From: Spirochaetota bacterium
GTDB lineage: Bacteria; Spirochaetota; UBA4802; UB4802
DNA length: 49,221 nucleotides
Reading direction: 5' to 3'
Assembly: GCA_029548025.1 (NCBI GenBank)
Contig: JAKPOE010000338.1
Location: forward strand, 1-49,221
The notes beneath the pieces are model-generated. The model had not been told where the DNA came from. It searched no databases and saw only the letters and a program-made list of their open reading frames with translations. The position numbers were made by a program, and so were the translations under genes. Positions 35,934-45,288 of the stretch are shown here, in pieces. The first letter of the stretch is position 1, and every line of letters starts with the position of its first letter.

Positions 35934-36838
35934 TAAGCTTTCTCGGGTGATGCATATTTTGCATATTTACAAAGCGGAAATCCCATTGATTCACGGATAG
36001 CAACATATCGCTCGGCACAGCGTCGGGCAATGTTGCGAACTCTTGTGATGTAACCTACACGTTCAGTAACTGAAATTGCACCTCGAGCATCAAGTAGATT
36101 AAATACATGAGAACATTTTAAAACATAATCATAAGCCGGAAGTATTACCTGAACCGGTTCATAATCAAGGATCTTCAGGCATTCTTTTTCATAGAGATCA
36201 AATAGTTGAAATAATAATGCGGTATCAGCAATAGAAAAGTTATAATGTGAAAATTCAAATTCACTGCGATGATGAACATCTCGGTAGGTAAGTGTATCAT
36301 TCCATTGAATGTCAAAAACGCTCTCAACTCCCTGAATATACATGCAGATACGTTCAAGACCGTAGGTGATTTCTACCGGTATAGGATCAAGCTCAATGCT
36401 TCCGCATTGCTGAAAGTAAGTAAACTGTGTAATTTCCATCCCATCAAGCCAAACCTCCCATCCTAATCCTGATGCACCAAGTGTAGGTGATTCCCAGTCG
36501 TCTTCAACAAATCTGACATCATGTTCTTCAAGTTTGATGCCTAAGTTACGTAATGAATCCAGATATAAATCCTGTATATCAAGAGGTGATGGTTTCATAA
36601 TTACCTGATATTGATAATAGTGCTGCAGTCTATTTGGATTATCGCCATATCTTCCGTCTGTTGGACGTCGTGATGGTTCAACATATGCTACATTCCATGG
36701 CTCAGGACCAAGTACACGTAAAAAAGTTGCAGGATTAAATGTACCTGCTCCAACTTCCATATCATATCCCTGTGCAATGATACAACCCTGTTTTGCCCAA
36801 AAGCTATTACAACTGGCAATGAGATCCTGAAAATACAT
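35933..36838 (-). CDS. glyQ: Glycyl-tRNA synthetase alpha subunit GlyQ
   Basis: A 301-residue class II synthetase alpha subunit with the classic N-terminus [19 protein letters not shown], the segment [19 protein letters not shown] and [18 protein letters not shown]. It charges tRNA-Gly only together with the beta subunit GlyS. In most bacteria glyS follows directly; here a DHH phosphoesterase gene does, so glyS must lie elsewhere if functional. AGGAG stands eight bases before the ATG, and the spacer between them is exactly the over-represented word ACTATCGC. Having an alpha2beta2-type enzyme helps phylogenetic placement, because some spirochaetes use the dimeric type. Confidence 0.97.
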   Translation of the reverse strand: MYFQDLIASCNSFWAKQGCIIAQGYDMEVGAGTFNPATFLRVLGPEPWNVAYVEPSRRPTDGRYGDNPNRLQHYYQYQVIMKPSPLDIQDLYLDSLRNLGIKLEEHDVRFVEDDWESPTLGASGLGWEVWLDGMEITQFTYFQQCGSIELDPIPVEITYGLERICMYIQGVESVFDIQWNDTLTYRDVHHRSEFEFSHYNFSIADTALLFQLFDLYEKECLKILDYEPVQVILPAYDYVLKCSHVFNLLDARGAISVTERVGYITRVRNIARRCAERYVAIRESMGFPLCKYAKYASPEKA

Positions 36839-36925
36839 GCGATAGTCTCCTGAAAATAGAATTATGTTACAATGTCATTCTTAGGGATGCAGTAAAGAAG
36901 AATTTCCTTAACAATGATTCCATAA

Positions 36926-38446
36926 CTAATTTGTGATCTTATTGTTTTGGGAATATTCTTCAAACTTTGCTTTTATTAACTGGTGCAATTCATCAAAATT
37001 AGTTTTATTATTAAGCTTAAAATAGTCAAGACAGTCTTCATCTGCAATCTCAAATCTAAAGTTTTTTGACTCAATGCTGGTAAAGACATATGCCAGATAG
37101 ACAATGTAGATCAAATCTCTGTACTGCGAGGGAGCCAGATGCGGTCTGTGATGAAATTCAATAGCCTTCACCAGCGCATCATTAAATTTCCATTTCTGAC
37201 ATATCAAACTTCCTAATGTGCTATGGCTTACTCCTAAGGATATCTCTTCCAGTATTGAGATATTATCAAGCTGTTTTAAGCCTACAATTTCCCGTATTTT
37301 TTGAATTTCATCTGGTTTGATAGAAAGTAATACCATAAGCCCAATATCCGAAAGCAATGATGCCAGATAAGCAAATTCAGAAAGCCGTTCCTTGCGATAT
37401 TTCATCGCGATCCATTGTGCATAAAATGCTGTTTTATATGAATTGTTCCAGATGGTTTCAAATTTTTTATAGCGGGAATCAATTATCTTTTGAACACCAC
37501 TGGCAACGAGCAGTGTATTGATACCTTTTGTGCCAATGATTTTTACTGCTTCCTCAATAGTTTCAACTCGTTTTGATGTGATGTAGCCTGCTGAATTGGC
37601 AAGCTTCAGTATGGCGGTAACAAGCCCCGGGTCGCGCTTGATGCTGTCGGCTATAGCCTTTATTGTAGATTCAGGATTTGCACATAAGCGCTGTATTTCT
37701 AGAATATTTTGTGGAAATGAAGGGAGTGATTCAACCTCATTTATGATTTCCTGTGCCATTTTAACCTTTAGATCCATGTTGCGGAAGCTTTCATCAATGT
37801 TTATGGTGGCACTGGTGATCTTACCATTTGTGGACATGCTAAATGCCTCAGGAGGAAAACCGGCATTCTTCATGAGTATCAATGTAATAATCAAACCTAA
37901 TCCTGCTCCTTCCGAATCATCTAAAATGTCATCAAATGCATCGGAAATACCATGGTAGGTATATGCTTTCTTTATTCGTGCATTAATTTTGTTCATCTCT
38001 TCAGGTATAATGGGAACATTGTTTATTACATGAATTTTATGAATATCACCGGTAATGGAAAAGAATACCCGTACAATAAAGTTGGATTTTCCAAGCTCTT
38101 CAAGAAACTCGGGATTTCCAACAAACACATCTTCTTTAAATGTTTCCATCCCGTTACGGTATTCTTCTTTTTTATTGATATCCAGATTTTTTCGTTTAAA
38201 GTAAAGCCGTTTAGCGTTAGCCTTGATGGCATTATTCACCAGTTCTTTTAGTATGTTTATAAACATATCTTTTAAATATAAAAGATCAAGTTGTGACAAA
38301 TAAATACTCAGCACTCTGATTAAACATGCTTCAACCTCAGGGGTTAATAGTGAAAACTGTAGGTAAACGTCTTCACCTCTTGTTAATGCTTCTTTATAAT
38401 CAACTGGCTTACAAAAATAATGAGATGTTTGCTGTGTTCCTTCCAA
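36926..38446 (-). CDS. HATPase-like plus HDOD domain fusion
   Basis: A 506-residue protein. The N-terminal about 220 residues resemble a GHKL/histidine-kinase-type ATPase: KELVNNAIKA (residues 67-76) is the N-box and DSEGAGLGLIITLILMKNAG is a G2-like box. The usual G1 D-x-G-x-G is not evident, and no phosphoacceptor H-box domain is present. Residues about 232-430 form an HDOD domain (VESLPSFPQNILEIQRL, IKRDPGLVTAILKLANSAGY), a signalling domain related to HD but lacking its metal site. Translation starts at TTG with GAGG six bases upstream (38453-38456). It is cytoplasmic, and likely a regulator of motility, stress or c-di-GMP-type signalling by analogy with HDOD proteins. Confidence 0.85.
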   Translation of the reverse strand: MEGTQQTSHYFCKPVDYKEALTRGEDVYLQFSLLTPEVEACLIRVLSIYLSQLDLLYLKDMFINILKELVNNAIKANAKRLYFKRKNLDINKKEEYRNGMETFKEDVFVGNPEFLEELGKSNFIVRVFFSITGDIHKIHVINNVPIIPEEMNKINARIKKAYTYHGISDAFDDILDDSEGAGLGLIITLILMKNAGFPPEAFSMSTNGKITSATINIDESFRNMDLKVKMAQEIINEVESLPSFPQNILEIQRLCANPESTIKAIADSIKRDPGLVTAILKLANSAGYITSKRVETIEEAVKIIGTKGINTLLVASGVQKIIDSRYKKFETIWNNSYKTAFYAQWIAMKYRKERLSEFAYLASLLSDIGLMVLLSIKPDEIQKIREIVGLKQLDNISILEEISLGVSHSTLGSLICQKWKFNDALVKAIEFHHRPHLAPSQYRDLIYIVYLAYVFTSIESKNFRFEIADEDCLDYFKLNNKTNFDELHQLIKAKFEEYSQNNKITN

Positions 38447-38921
38447 TATTTACCTCATCCAAAAAATATAACAAAACAATACAGGGTATTGTGAATATTG
38501 CAAGAAAATTACAATGAAACGTCAAGTTTTTATTCAATTATACTTTTATATAGTGTATCGGTTTTTTTATATTTTTATTAATGGAAAATGGTGGCGATAG
38601 TAACTCTCAATTTTGTTCATTATTGTAAATAGACTTTTGGTGGAAATATTTATATCGTTGTAAATCTGATTGCATTGACCGGTATGTGTTAAAATGTATT
38701 GAATATTTTGATTGTTACCACTCTCATGAACATACAATAGTGATAAATGATTTTTTTGTTTTATAGACTATTGTTGATACTATATACTATTTTTTTAAGG
38801 TACCTATAAAATTTGTGCATCAGCAATGAATGGTGATATTAATGAGTATTGAAAACTGTTATTGACAAATCATGGTGATTATACTAATACTATCAGAAAC
38901 TGTTGTGCAAGCGAGGTACAT
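38447..38921. other. 475-base AT-rich divergent intergenic region
   Basis: This spacer between the HDOD gene and the DUF362 gene contains one GGCGATAGTAACT word (38593-38605) and a promoter for the rightward gene (38862-38890). Otherwise I see only AT-rich DNA with T-runs; no convincing open frame or hairpin was found. Confidence 0.5.
38862..38890 (+). promoter_or_regulatory. Promoter of the DUF362 ferredoxin gene
   Basis: A perfect TTGACA (38862-38867) is followed after 17 bases by TAATAC (38885-38890). This promoter overlaps a longer open frame beginning with TTG at 38862, which argues that translation begins at ATG 38922 instead. Confidence 0.55.
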
Positions 38922-40022
38922 ATGTCTGTTGTTTATTTTACAGATTTGCATATGAGCAGTAAGGAGAATATCGTCAGCAAAATTAAAAAGCTTTTTTACA
39001 AATTATCTGCAAATGAGATAATCAATGAAAAAGATTTTGTTGCAATCAAAACACATTTTGGTGAATATGGCAACATTGCCTATACGCCGCCTGTAATAAT
39101 ACATACATTTGTTGATTGTGTTAAGGATTTGAAAGCAAATCCATTTGTTACTGATTCCACCACATTGTATCGAGGAAGCAGAAGTAACGCTGTTGATCAT
39201 CTGAAAAATGCTGCTATGAACGGATTTTCTTTAGTTTCATGCGGTGCACCGGTGATTATTGCCGATGGATTACGAGGAAACGATTTTAAAGAACTCCCTG
39301 CTACCGGTAAATGGTATTCAACTATTAAAGTAGCTTCAGCAATTCACGATGCTGATTCGATGGTAGTTGTGAGCCATGTAAAAGGGCATGAACTGTATGG
39401 TTTTGGTGGTGCTATAAAAAATATTGCTATGGGATGTGCGCCACCTTCCATGAAACAATCATTGCATTCTGATTTAAAGCCTAAAGTAAAACAAACACTA
39501 TGTACCTCATGTGGTGCGTGCATTAAACGATGTCCGGCATTTGCCATTTCATTTGATGCAAATAAAAAAGCATTTATCAATAGTGATAAGTGTTTTGGTT
39601 GCGGAGAATGTACAGTTATTTGTGTTTATAATGCTATACCGGTATTGTGGAAAACCGACCATACCACACTGTATGAGCGAACGGCTGAATATGTTAATGC
39701 TTTTATGAAACATAAGGAAAATAAAGTTTTATTTTTTAACTTTATCATGAATGTATCTCCTGAATGTGATTGTTGCTACTGGAATGATATCCCTATAGTT
39801 CCCAATATAGGAATAGTTGCCTCAACCGATCCCATTGCAGTTGATAAAGCATCAATAGATCTGATAAATAAAGCAACTCCGATGCCAGATTCACGAATAG
39901 CTCATAAGGATAGCTCAAAAGATAATATTGAAGCGTTATACCCGGTTAAATGGAACTGTCTCTTTGAATATGCTACATCTATTGGAGCCGGTAATATGGA
40001 ATATGAATTAGTGACAATATAA
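38922..40022 (+). CDS. DUF362 protein with 2x[4Fe-4S] ferredoxin domain
   Basis: About 366 residues. The N-terminal DUF362 region reads VAIKTHFGEYGN, PFVTDSTTLYRG, VVVSHVKGHELYGFGGAIKNIAMGCA. It is followed by two ferredoxin motifs, CTSCGACIKRCP (near residue 194) and CFGCGECTVICV (near 224), then a further DUF362 part (MNVSPECDCCYWND, IASTDPIAVDKASIDLIN). The family is common in anaerobes; its reaction is not established. The ATG at 38922 follows AGG by five bases and lies just downstream of a TTGACA promoter. It is likely a redox protein of an anaerobic or facultative organism. Confidence 0.92.
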   Translation: MSVVYFTDLHMSSKENIVSKIKKLFYKLSANEIINEKDFVAIKTHFGEYGNIAYTPPVIIHTFVDCVKDLKANPFVTDSTTLYRGSRSNAVDHLKNAAMNGFSLVSCGAPVIIADGLRGNDFKELPATGKWYSTIKVASAIHDADSMVVVSHVKGHELYGFGGAIKNIAMGCAPPSMKQSLHSDLKPKVKQTLCTSCGACIKRCPAFAISFDANKKAFINSDKCFGCGECTVICVYNAIPVLWKTDHTTLYERTAEYVNAFMKHKENKVLFFNFIMNVSPECDCCYWNDIPIVPNIGIVASTDPIAVDKASIDLINKATPMPDSRIAHKDSSKDNIEALYPVKWNCLFEYATSIGAGNMEYELVTI

Positions 40023-40055
40023 CATTGATATTTTTATAAAATGGAGTGAGGTTTT

Positions 40056-40496
40056 ATGAAAAGTCCACATGATTTTCCTGCAATCAATCCTAAGAGACCT
40101 GATGGTATAAAACCAAACGGGATACCATATAAGGTTATGGTAATTGATGATAAAGAGTTCCATCGCAAGCAGATTATTCAAATACTGGAATCTGAAGGAT
40201 ATGAGATAATTGCTGCTGCTTCCAATGGAGCTGAAGCTTTGAAGCTATATGAATCACTGGCTGCTGATCTTGATCTTATTACAACTGATCTGGATATGCC
40301 AAAGTTAGATGGATATGCGCTTATGTATGAATTAAGTCATAAGAAACCAAAAGCTAAAATTGTGTTCATCAGTGAAGAAACCACAAAAGGGGTGCTGTCT
40401 GACTTATTAAAAATGGGTGCTGCTGATTTTATTTTAAAACCTATCCAGCGTGGAACAATATTGGAGCGGATCAAAGCAGTATTACAAAAAAAATGA
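40056..40496 (+). CDS. CheY-like single-domain response regulator
   Basis: A 146-residue receiver domain preceded by a 25-residue extension. Acidic pocket IDDKEF, phosphoacceptor aspartate in LITTDLDMPKLDGYAL, switch serine in IVFISEE and conserved lysine in FILKPIQRG are all present, so phosphorylation is expected. It has no output domain, like CheY or Spo0F. A good ribosome binding site (GGAGTGAGG) precedes the ATG. It lies 33 bases after the DUF362 gene and about 106 bases before the tail-anchored unknown gene. The cognate kinase is not in the window. Confidence 0.95.
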   Translation: MKSPHDFPAINPKRPDGIKPNGIPYKVMVIDDKEFHRKQIIQILESEGYEIIAAASNGAEALKLYESLAADLDLITTDLDMPKLDGYALMYELSHKKPKAKIVFISEETTKGVLSDLLKMGAADFILKPIQRGTILERIKAVLQKK

Positions 40497-40602
40497 TAGT
40501 ATACTATGAATACCATCAATTCCATTTTGCTATTACATTTTAACTGATAAAGTCTATTGGTATAAAAAATTGATATAAAGCACTTTTCACAGGATAGTAT
40601 CC

Positions 40603-41679
40603 ATGGAAGAAAATGATAAAGCTTACATGCATCTGTCTGAACAAACAAGAAAGATAAATATTGCAATGCATTATACCCATGGTGATATGGAAAGAGCCCG
40701 CCAGATGGTGTCAGGGAATTACAATGATTTATATGCTATCAAGGTTCGTTTTGCATCTTCAACACTGTTTGGAGCTTTCTTGCTTTTTTTTAATACTATT
40801 TATAATTCAATTTCCGGATTATCGCTCATTGTATCACCTTCCTATACACTGCTGAATATAGATCCGGCACTGGACTGGATACTATTTGAAAAAGAAATAG
40901 CAAAACAGATGCAAAAAGATGAATATGACCATGTTCTTGCTAAAACTTTTAGTGATAAAATGATTAAAAATTTTAGTACTATTTTGCAAAATGAATTATC
41001 CCGAAATATTGAAATAAAAAATGATATAGCAATAGACAACCTATTCAGGAAGCTTATTCAGGAGACATTCGCATTGCAACGTGTTGATTCACTTGTAGTG
41101 TATCAATCAACATCATCCCTGACAATGGAATTGAATTCAATTACTATCCCAAAGTTGGAATCTGTAAAGGTGGAAGGGGAGCAAACACAGGAATCAGAGG
41201 TAATAAAAGCAGATACTCCGTCAGGCGAATATACACCATTGGTGGGTGTTGATGGTGTTAAGCTTATTATAAAAGCAACATTAATTTTATCACCCATTAA
41301 AGGGAAGCATATTTCACAATTATCAGCCGGAGACAGAATCATGATTTCTATTATCGATAGTAAACCTGTGGCGGTAAAGGTTGCAAAGGCATTGCAAGCG
41401 TATCAAGATGAACAATTTAAACCCATCCCTGCGCGCATTACACATGTCCAATGTATTCCACAAAAGGGATATAAAATCTATGGGCTTATTGCAAAAGGCA
41501 TTGTTGTTGATATAACTGAGGAAGAAGAAAATATAAAGGTTGCATTGGATCCAACGTATGCTGCTACAGTGCAGGCAGCAGAGGAAGAGGCAAAACCAAA
41601 TTATATTATAATAGCAATTGTTGCAGTTACATTTTTAATTGTAATAGGAATTCTGTATTTATTGTTAAATGCTAACTAA
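40603..41679 (+). CDS. Tail-anchored membrane protein of unknown function
   Basis: A 358-residue protein not assigned to a family. The cytoplasmic part begins [41 protein letters not shown] middle region (about 110-230) is partly helical with acidic and Q/E-rich linkers, a beta-rich part follows ([32 protein letters not shown]), and a single C-terminal helix ends the protein ([25 protein letters not shown]). The tail helix without a signal peptide makes it tail-anchored, with the bulk in the cytoplasm. It sits downstream of the response regulator, perhaps as its target (inference). It overlaps the convergent hisF by eight bases. Confidence 0.75.
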   Translation: MEENDKAYMHLSEQTRKINIAMHYTHGDMERARQMVSGNYNDLYAIKVRFASSTLFGAFLLFFNTIYNSISGLSLIVSPSYTLLNIDPALDWILFEKEIAKQMQKDEYDHVLAKTFSDKMIKNFSTILQNELSRNIEIKNDIAIDNLFRKLIQETFALQRVDSLVVYQSTSSLTMELNSITIPKLESVKVEGEQTQESEVIKADTPSGEYTPLVGVDGVKLIIKATLILSPIKGKHISQLSAGDRIMISIIDSKPVAVKVAKALQAYQDEQFKPIPARITHVQCIPQKGYKIYGLIAKGIVVDITEEEENIKVALDPTYAATVQAAEEEAKPNYIIIAIVAVTFLIVIGILYLLLNAN

Positions 41680-42439
41680 AATCTACCGGACGAATAGGGA
41701 TGCCGTGTGAAGCTAAAAAATCCTTTGCCTGCTTGATGCTGTATTCTCGGTAGTGAAAAATTGAAGCTGCCAGTACTGCATCTGCTTTACCATAAACAAA
41801 TCCTTCGTATAGATGCTCTAAAGTTCCAGCACCTCCTGAAGCAATAACCGGTATATGCACAATATCTGCAATGCTTTGCGTTAACTTTAAATCATAACCT
41901 GCTTTAGTGCCGTCCCGGTCCATGCTGGTTAAAAGGATCTCACCTGCTCCCAGTGCTTCGGCTTGTTTTGCCCATTGCAATGCATCTATATCGGTTTTTG
42001 TTTTACCGCCGTGCAGATAAACATTCCAGCCGGCACTGTTTTGTTTAGCATCAATGGCAACAACAATACATTGAGATCCAAATCGCATGGCACATTGGGT
42101 AATAAGCTGTGGCATTAACACTGCCTGAGTATTAATTGATACTTTGTCAGCACCGTTTTCTAAAATCATCCTGACATCATCAATAGTACGTATGCCACCA
42201 CCAACGGTAAAAGGTATAGTAACCGTTTCGGCAACATCTTTTACCATTTTTAGTATGATTGCCCGTCGGTCGCTTGATGCGGTAATATCAAGAAACACCA
42301 GCTCATCGGCACCTTCAGCATCGTAGAACATACCGTTGTTAACAGGATCACCTGCATCTGAAAGGTTTACAAAATTAACACCTTTAACAACCCTGCCATC
42401 TTTAACATCCAGACAGGGTATAATACGTTTGGCTAACAT
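41672..42439 (-). CDS. hisF: Imidazole glycerol phosphate synthase cyclase subunit HisF
   Basis: About 255 residues, a standard HisF (beta/alpha)8 barrel: [20 protein letters not shown] at the start with the catalytic Asp, [41 protein letters not shown] with the second catalytic Asp, and IASGGAGT. HisF with HisH forms imidazole glycerol phosphate and AICAR in histidine biosynthesis. Start ATG 42439 matches the canonical N-terminus; a TTG nine bases upstream is less likely. No other his gene is adjacent; hisH would be expected nearby in a clustered pathway. It ends overlapping a convergent gene by eight bases. Confidence 0.96.
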   Translation of the reverse strand: MLAKRIIPCLDVKDGRVVKGVNFVNLSDAGDPVNNGMFYDAEGADELVFLDITASSDRRAIILKMVKDVAETVTIPFTVGGGIRTIDDVRMILENGADKVSINTQAVLMPQLITQCAMRFGSQCIVVAIDAKQNSAGWNVYLHGGKTKTDIDALQWAKQAEALGAGEILLTSMDRDGTKAGYDLKLTQSIADIVHIPVIASGGAGTLEHLYEGFVYGKADAVLAASIFHYREYSIKQAKDFLASHGIPIRPVDFS

Positions 42440-42498
42440 TAATAGCAACTATCCTATAAAATTTTGTATTGACATAAGGTTTAGATCAAAAGGGACAA

Positions 42499-43620
42499 TT
42501 GTATCAAAACTCATTTGACAATACCATAGTCAATCTATCAAATGGAATTCATATGTCAAAAAAAATTGAAAAACATAATACTTTTCATGACTTTTCCAGC
42601 AGATATGTTCCGCTCATCAATCAGTATATTGACAGTTTTTATAATAATAAAGAACTATCTGCCAAAAATCATGAGCTAAAAATTGCATATAGACTGTTAC
42701 AGGAATATTGTACTCGCGAAGGCAAGCGTATCCGTCCTCTGTTGCTTTTGCTTGCTTTTGCAGGATATGGGGGCTTGGTTAAAAAAATTAATGCAATGAT
42801 TCCTGTTGCATCGTCACTTGAGTGCATGCATGCATTTTTGTTGATTCAGGATGACATTATTGATGGTGCAGTTGTAAGGCGTGGGAAGCCGGCATTCCAT
42901 ATACTGTGTGACAGCTCATATTATCAGTACAATGCAAATATTGGTACATGGGTGGCGATAGTTCTTGCTGATGTTGTTATGAGCAATGCACTTGAGATGA
43001 TAGCAACACTGGAGAGCAGTCGTATAAAATATTTTTTGAATGAATTTGCAGTAATGTATGAACGTACCGCGTTAGGTCAACTGCTTGATATTATCTGGTC
43101 ACATCCTGAAACAATCAGCGATGATGGCATAGCGGAGATGATTGCTACAATGAAAACGGCTCACTATACAGTATCTGGCCCTTTGAAACTGGGATATATA
43201 CTGGCTGGTGGTAATGATAGTAATGAGTTGCAACGGCTAACAGAAATGGGCTATTCATTGGGATTTGCTTTCCAGATGCGTGATGATATCATAGGAGTTT
43301 TTGGTGATGAAAAGGATATGGGGAAATCAGCAAGTTCTGATATAGCCGAAGGAAAATATACTGTACTGGTACAACAGGCATGGAACAAATTAAATGAAAA
43401 AGACAGAACGCATTTCCTTGATTTATTAAGGAAGGATGAAAAATCAAGTGAAGAAATAGATACAATAAAACACTATATAACAAAAAGTGGTGCTGTCACA
43501 GTACTCCATGCTATCATTGATGAACATCTGCAAAAGGTGCATGCCATATTGCCTCAACTGCAGTGCAATGATTTCATGAAACAATGCATGCTGCAATTTA
43601 TAGAGGGGCTGTTTCAATAA
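42499..43620 (+). CDS. Polyprenyl diphosphate synthase (trans-isoprenyl synthetase)
   Basis: A 373-residue all-helical prenyltransferase. The first aspartate-rich motif is DDIID in LLIQDDIIDGAVVRRGKPAFH, the second DDIIG in FQMRDDIIGVFGDEKDMGKSASSDIAEGKYTVLV; the basic GKRIRP motif precedes. It elongates allylic diphosphates with IPP to geranylgeranyl or longer chains for quinones or undecaprenyl-type lipids; chain length cannot be set here. The TTG start has AAGGG about five bases upstream; the ATG at 42553 is a reasonable alternative start without a strong ribosome binding site. A GCGATAGTT word lies at 42955. Confidence 0.9.
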   Translation: MYQNSFDNTIVNLSNGIHMSKKIEKHNTFHDFSSRYVPLINQYIDSFYNNKELSAKNHELKIAYRLLQEYCTREGKRIRPLLLLLAFAGYGGLVKKINAMIPVASSLECMHAFLLIQDDIIDGAVVRRGKPAFHILCDSSYYQYNANIGTWVAIVLADVVMSNALEMIATLESSRIKYFLNEFAVMYERTALGQLLDIIWSHPETISDDGIAEMIATMKTAHYTVSGPLKLGYILAGGNDSNELQRLTEMGYSLGFAFQMRDDIIGVFGDEKDMGKSASSDIAEGKYTVLVQQAWNKLNEKDRTHFLDLLRKDEKSSEEIDTIKHYITKSGAVTVLHAIIDEHLQKVHAILPQLQCNDFMKQCMLQFIEGLFQ

Positions 43621-43782
43621 CAGTTTACCATCCAGTTTTTTTGGCTATTGTTTCCCTGCCTTATTTACGGGGAGGAATCAAGGGTGAGGTTTCTATCATT
43701 TTAATCCATTCAGGTAGCTGCATGAAGCCACCCGCAGCCCTACCAATAATAATGTAATAAATAATTATTTTCTTGTCAGATT

Positions 43783-43829
43783 GTAAATAACAATTTACTT
43801 TGTAAAATTAATTGACGAATACATTAATT
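43783..43829. promoter_or_regulatory. Two dyads upstream of the first tetR gene, possible operators
   Basis: GTAAAT (43783-43788) and ATTTAC (43793-43798) are complementary with a 4-base spacer. AATTAAT (43806-43812) and ATTAATT (43823-43829) are complementary with a 10-base spacer and overlap a TTGACG -35-like box (43812-43817). TetR regulators often repress themselves through such sites. Confidence 0.35.
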
Positions 43830-43874
43830 ATGAGTTTAGTTTGAAAAGAATATAATGAATTATGGAGAATAATA

Positions 43875-44558
43875 ATGGCTATGGTTGCCAAAAAAGCTCA
43901 TAAAGAAACATTTGAAAGGATTTCGCCTGAAAAGCGGGATAGGATAATAACCATCGCGACAAAGGAGTTTGCAAAAAATGGTTTTAAGGGAGCAAATATT
44001 AATATAATAGCAAAAAAAGCTGGTATCAGTATTGGTTCAATGTATAACTATTTTGAAAGCAAAGAAGATTTACTGTTAACGGTTATCAATGAGGCGTATA
44101 AATTACTGGAGAATGTGCTTGGTTCGGTAAGCCTCGAAAATAAAAATTTTTATGAAAAAATAGAAGAGCTGGTATGCGCAGCACAAAAGTTTGCCCGACA
44201 ATATCCGGAGATTCATCAGGTTTATCTTGATATAACGTCCGAGGGTTTATCACATCTTACACCGCGATTATCCAGGACAATAGAATATATTACCATTAAA
44301 TTTTATCGCCACGAATTAGAGCAGGCAAAAATACAGGGTATCGTACGAGAAGATGCTGATGTTAATGTTGCTTCACTATGTATTGATAATATATTAGTAT
44401 TGACCCAGTTTTCATATACATCTGAATACTTCAAGGAGCGATTAAAACTTTTCATTGGGGAAGATGCATTTGATGATGATGAAAGGATAGTAAAGGGTGT
44501 GGTTGATTTTATCAAAAATGCATTGATGCCCAGGATGAACATACACAATAATAAATAA
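43875..44558 (+). CDS. TetR/AcrR family transcriptional regulator (first of pair)
   Basis: A 227-residue protein with an N-terminal TetR helix-turn-helix: RDRIITIATKEFAKNGFKGANINIIAKKAGISIGSMYNYFESKEDLL, the canonical pattern ending YxYF-x-SKEDLL. The C-terminal helices (from about residue 75) form the dimerisation and ligand pocket; the ligand cannot be inferred. GGAG lies seven bases before the ATG. Dyads at 43783-43829 may be its operator. The second TetR gene begins 35 bases after the stop, so both are likely cotranscribed. Confidence 0.93.
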   Translation: MAMVAKKAHKETFERISPEKRDRIITIATKEFAKNGFKGANINIIAKKAGISIGSMYNYFESKEDLLLTVINEAYKLLENVLGSVSLENKNFYEKIEELVCAAQKFARQYPEIHQVYLDITSEGLSHLTPRLSRTIEYITIKFYRHELEQAKIQGIVREDADVNVASLCIDNILVLTQFSYTSEYFKERLKLFIGEDAFDDDERIVKGVVDFIKNALMPRMNIHNNK

Positions 44559-44593
44559 TTATCTCTATTTTCGATTAGAAAGGTTGTCTTTAA

Positions 44594-45193
44594 ATGAAAA
44601 GGAAAAATGTAAATGTCATAGAACTACGAAGAAATCAGCTTACCCGTGCGGCATATAAAGTTGTAAGCAGGAAAGGATATTATAATTTTACTGTTCGTGA
44701 TATAGCAAAAGAAGCGGGGCTTTCAACAGGTCTGGTGCATTATTATTTTAAAAACAAAGATGATCTCCTGGTGTCTGTTTTAAGAGTAATGAATGAAAAT
44801 CTGAGCAGCTATCTTGCAAAAGCACTTGAAAAGATAGATGATCCAGAAGAAAAAATAATAATCTTTATGGATGAAGCGTTTCACCTTGTAGAGCGTGAAA
44901 AAGAATATTTCCACGTCCTTATTGATTTCTGGACACAGATAAATCATAATGAGCGTATGAGAAAAGCAAACATTAAATTATACCAGAGCTATAGGGCAGA
45001 ATGTGCTAAAATAATACAGGAAGGTATTGATAAAAATGTATTTAAAGATGTGGATGTGCAATATACCGCAACGATGATTGTTGCTTTTGTTCAGGGACTG
45101 ATTATACAATATATTATTGATAATGAAGCATTTGATTATACTGAATATACAAAGAAGATTAAGTTGCAGATAGTGGATAACTTGATGAAGTAA
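44594..45193 (+). CDS. TetR/AcrR family transcriptional regulator (second of pair)
   Basis: A 199-residue protein with helix-turn-helix RAAYKVVSRKGYYNFTVRDIAKEAGLSTGLVHYYFKNKDDLL. The C-terminal region with WTQINHNERMRKANIKLYQSYRAECAKII resembles TetR_C-type members such as BetI/FadR-like regulators. AAAGG precedes the ATG. It lies directly upstream of the cysE promoter region, where a palindrome near the likely transcription start could be its target. Two different TetR genes in tandem may respond to related ligands or form heterodimers (inference). Confidence 0.93.
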   Translation: MKRKNVNVIELRRNQLTRAAYKVVSRKGYYNFTVRDIAKEAGLSTGLVHYYFKNKDDLLVSVLRVMNENLSSYLAKALEKIDDPEEKIIIFMDEAFHLVEREKEYFHVLIDFWTQINHNERMRKANIKLYQSYRAECAKIIQEGIDKNVFKDVDVQYTATMIVAFVQGLIIQYIIDNEAFDYTEYTKKIKLQIVDNLMK

Positions 45194-45202
45194 TCAAGGG
45201 TG

Positions 45203-45263
45203 TTGCAAAATTTTGATTTGTATGCTATATTGCGATAAACTTACTGACCAAACATGGTCGTAA
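45203..45263 (+). promoter_or_regulatory. Candidate cysE promoter with downstream TetR-type palindrome
   Basis: TTGCAA (45203-45208) and TATATT (45226-45231) are 17 bases apart. At the expected start of transcription lies TTAC-T-GACCA (45241-45250), AACA, TGGTC-GTAA (45255-45263), a near-perfect dyad with one extra base. Position and symmetry fit a repressor operator, plausibly for one of the adjacent TetR proteins. Confidence 0.5.
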
Positions 45264-45288
45264 TGGTATATCAGGATTACAGAATTAT

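Noticed and set aside
38862..38921. N-terminal extension of the DUF362 protein from TTG 38862
   Set aside because: The TTG is part of a TTGACA promoter box; ATG 38922 has a ribosome binding site and fits the family start.
43621..43874. Small gene between polyprenyl synthase and tetR
   Set aside because: A GGGGAGG-like stretch near 43669 is followed by no sustained open frame.
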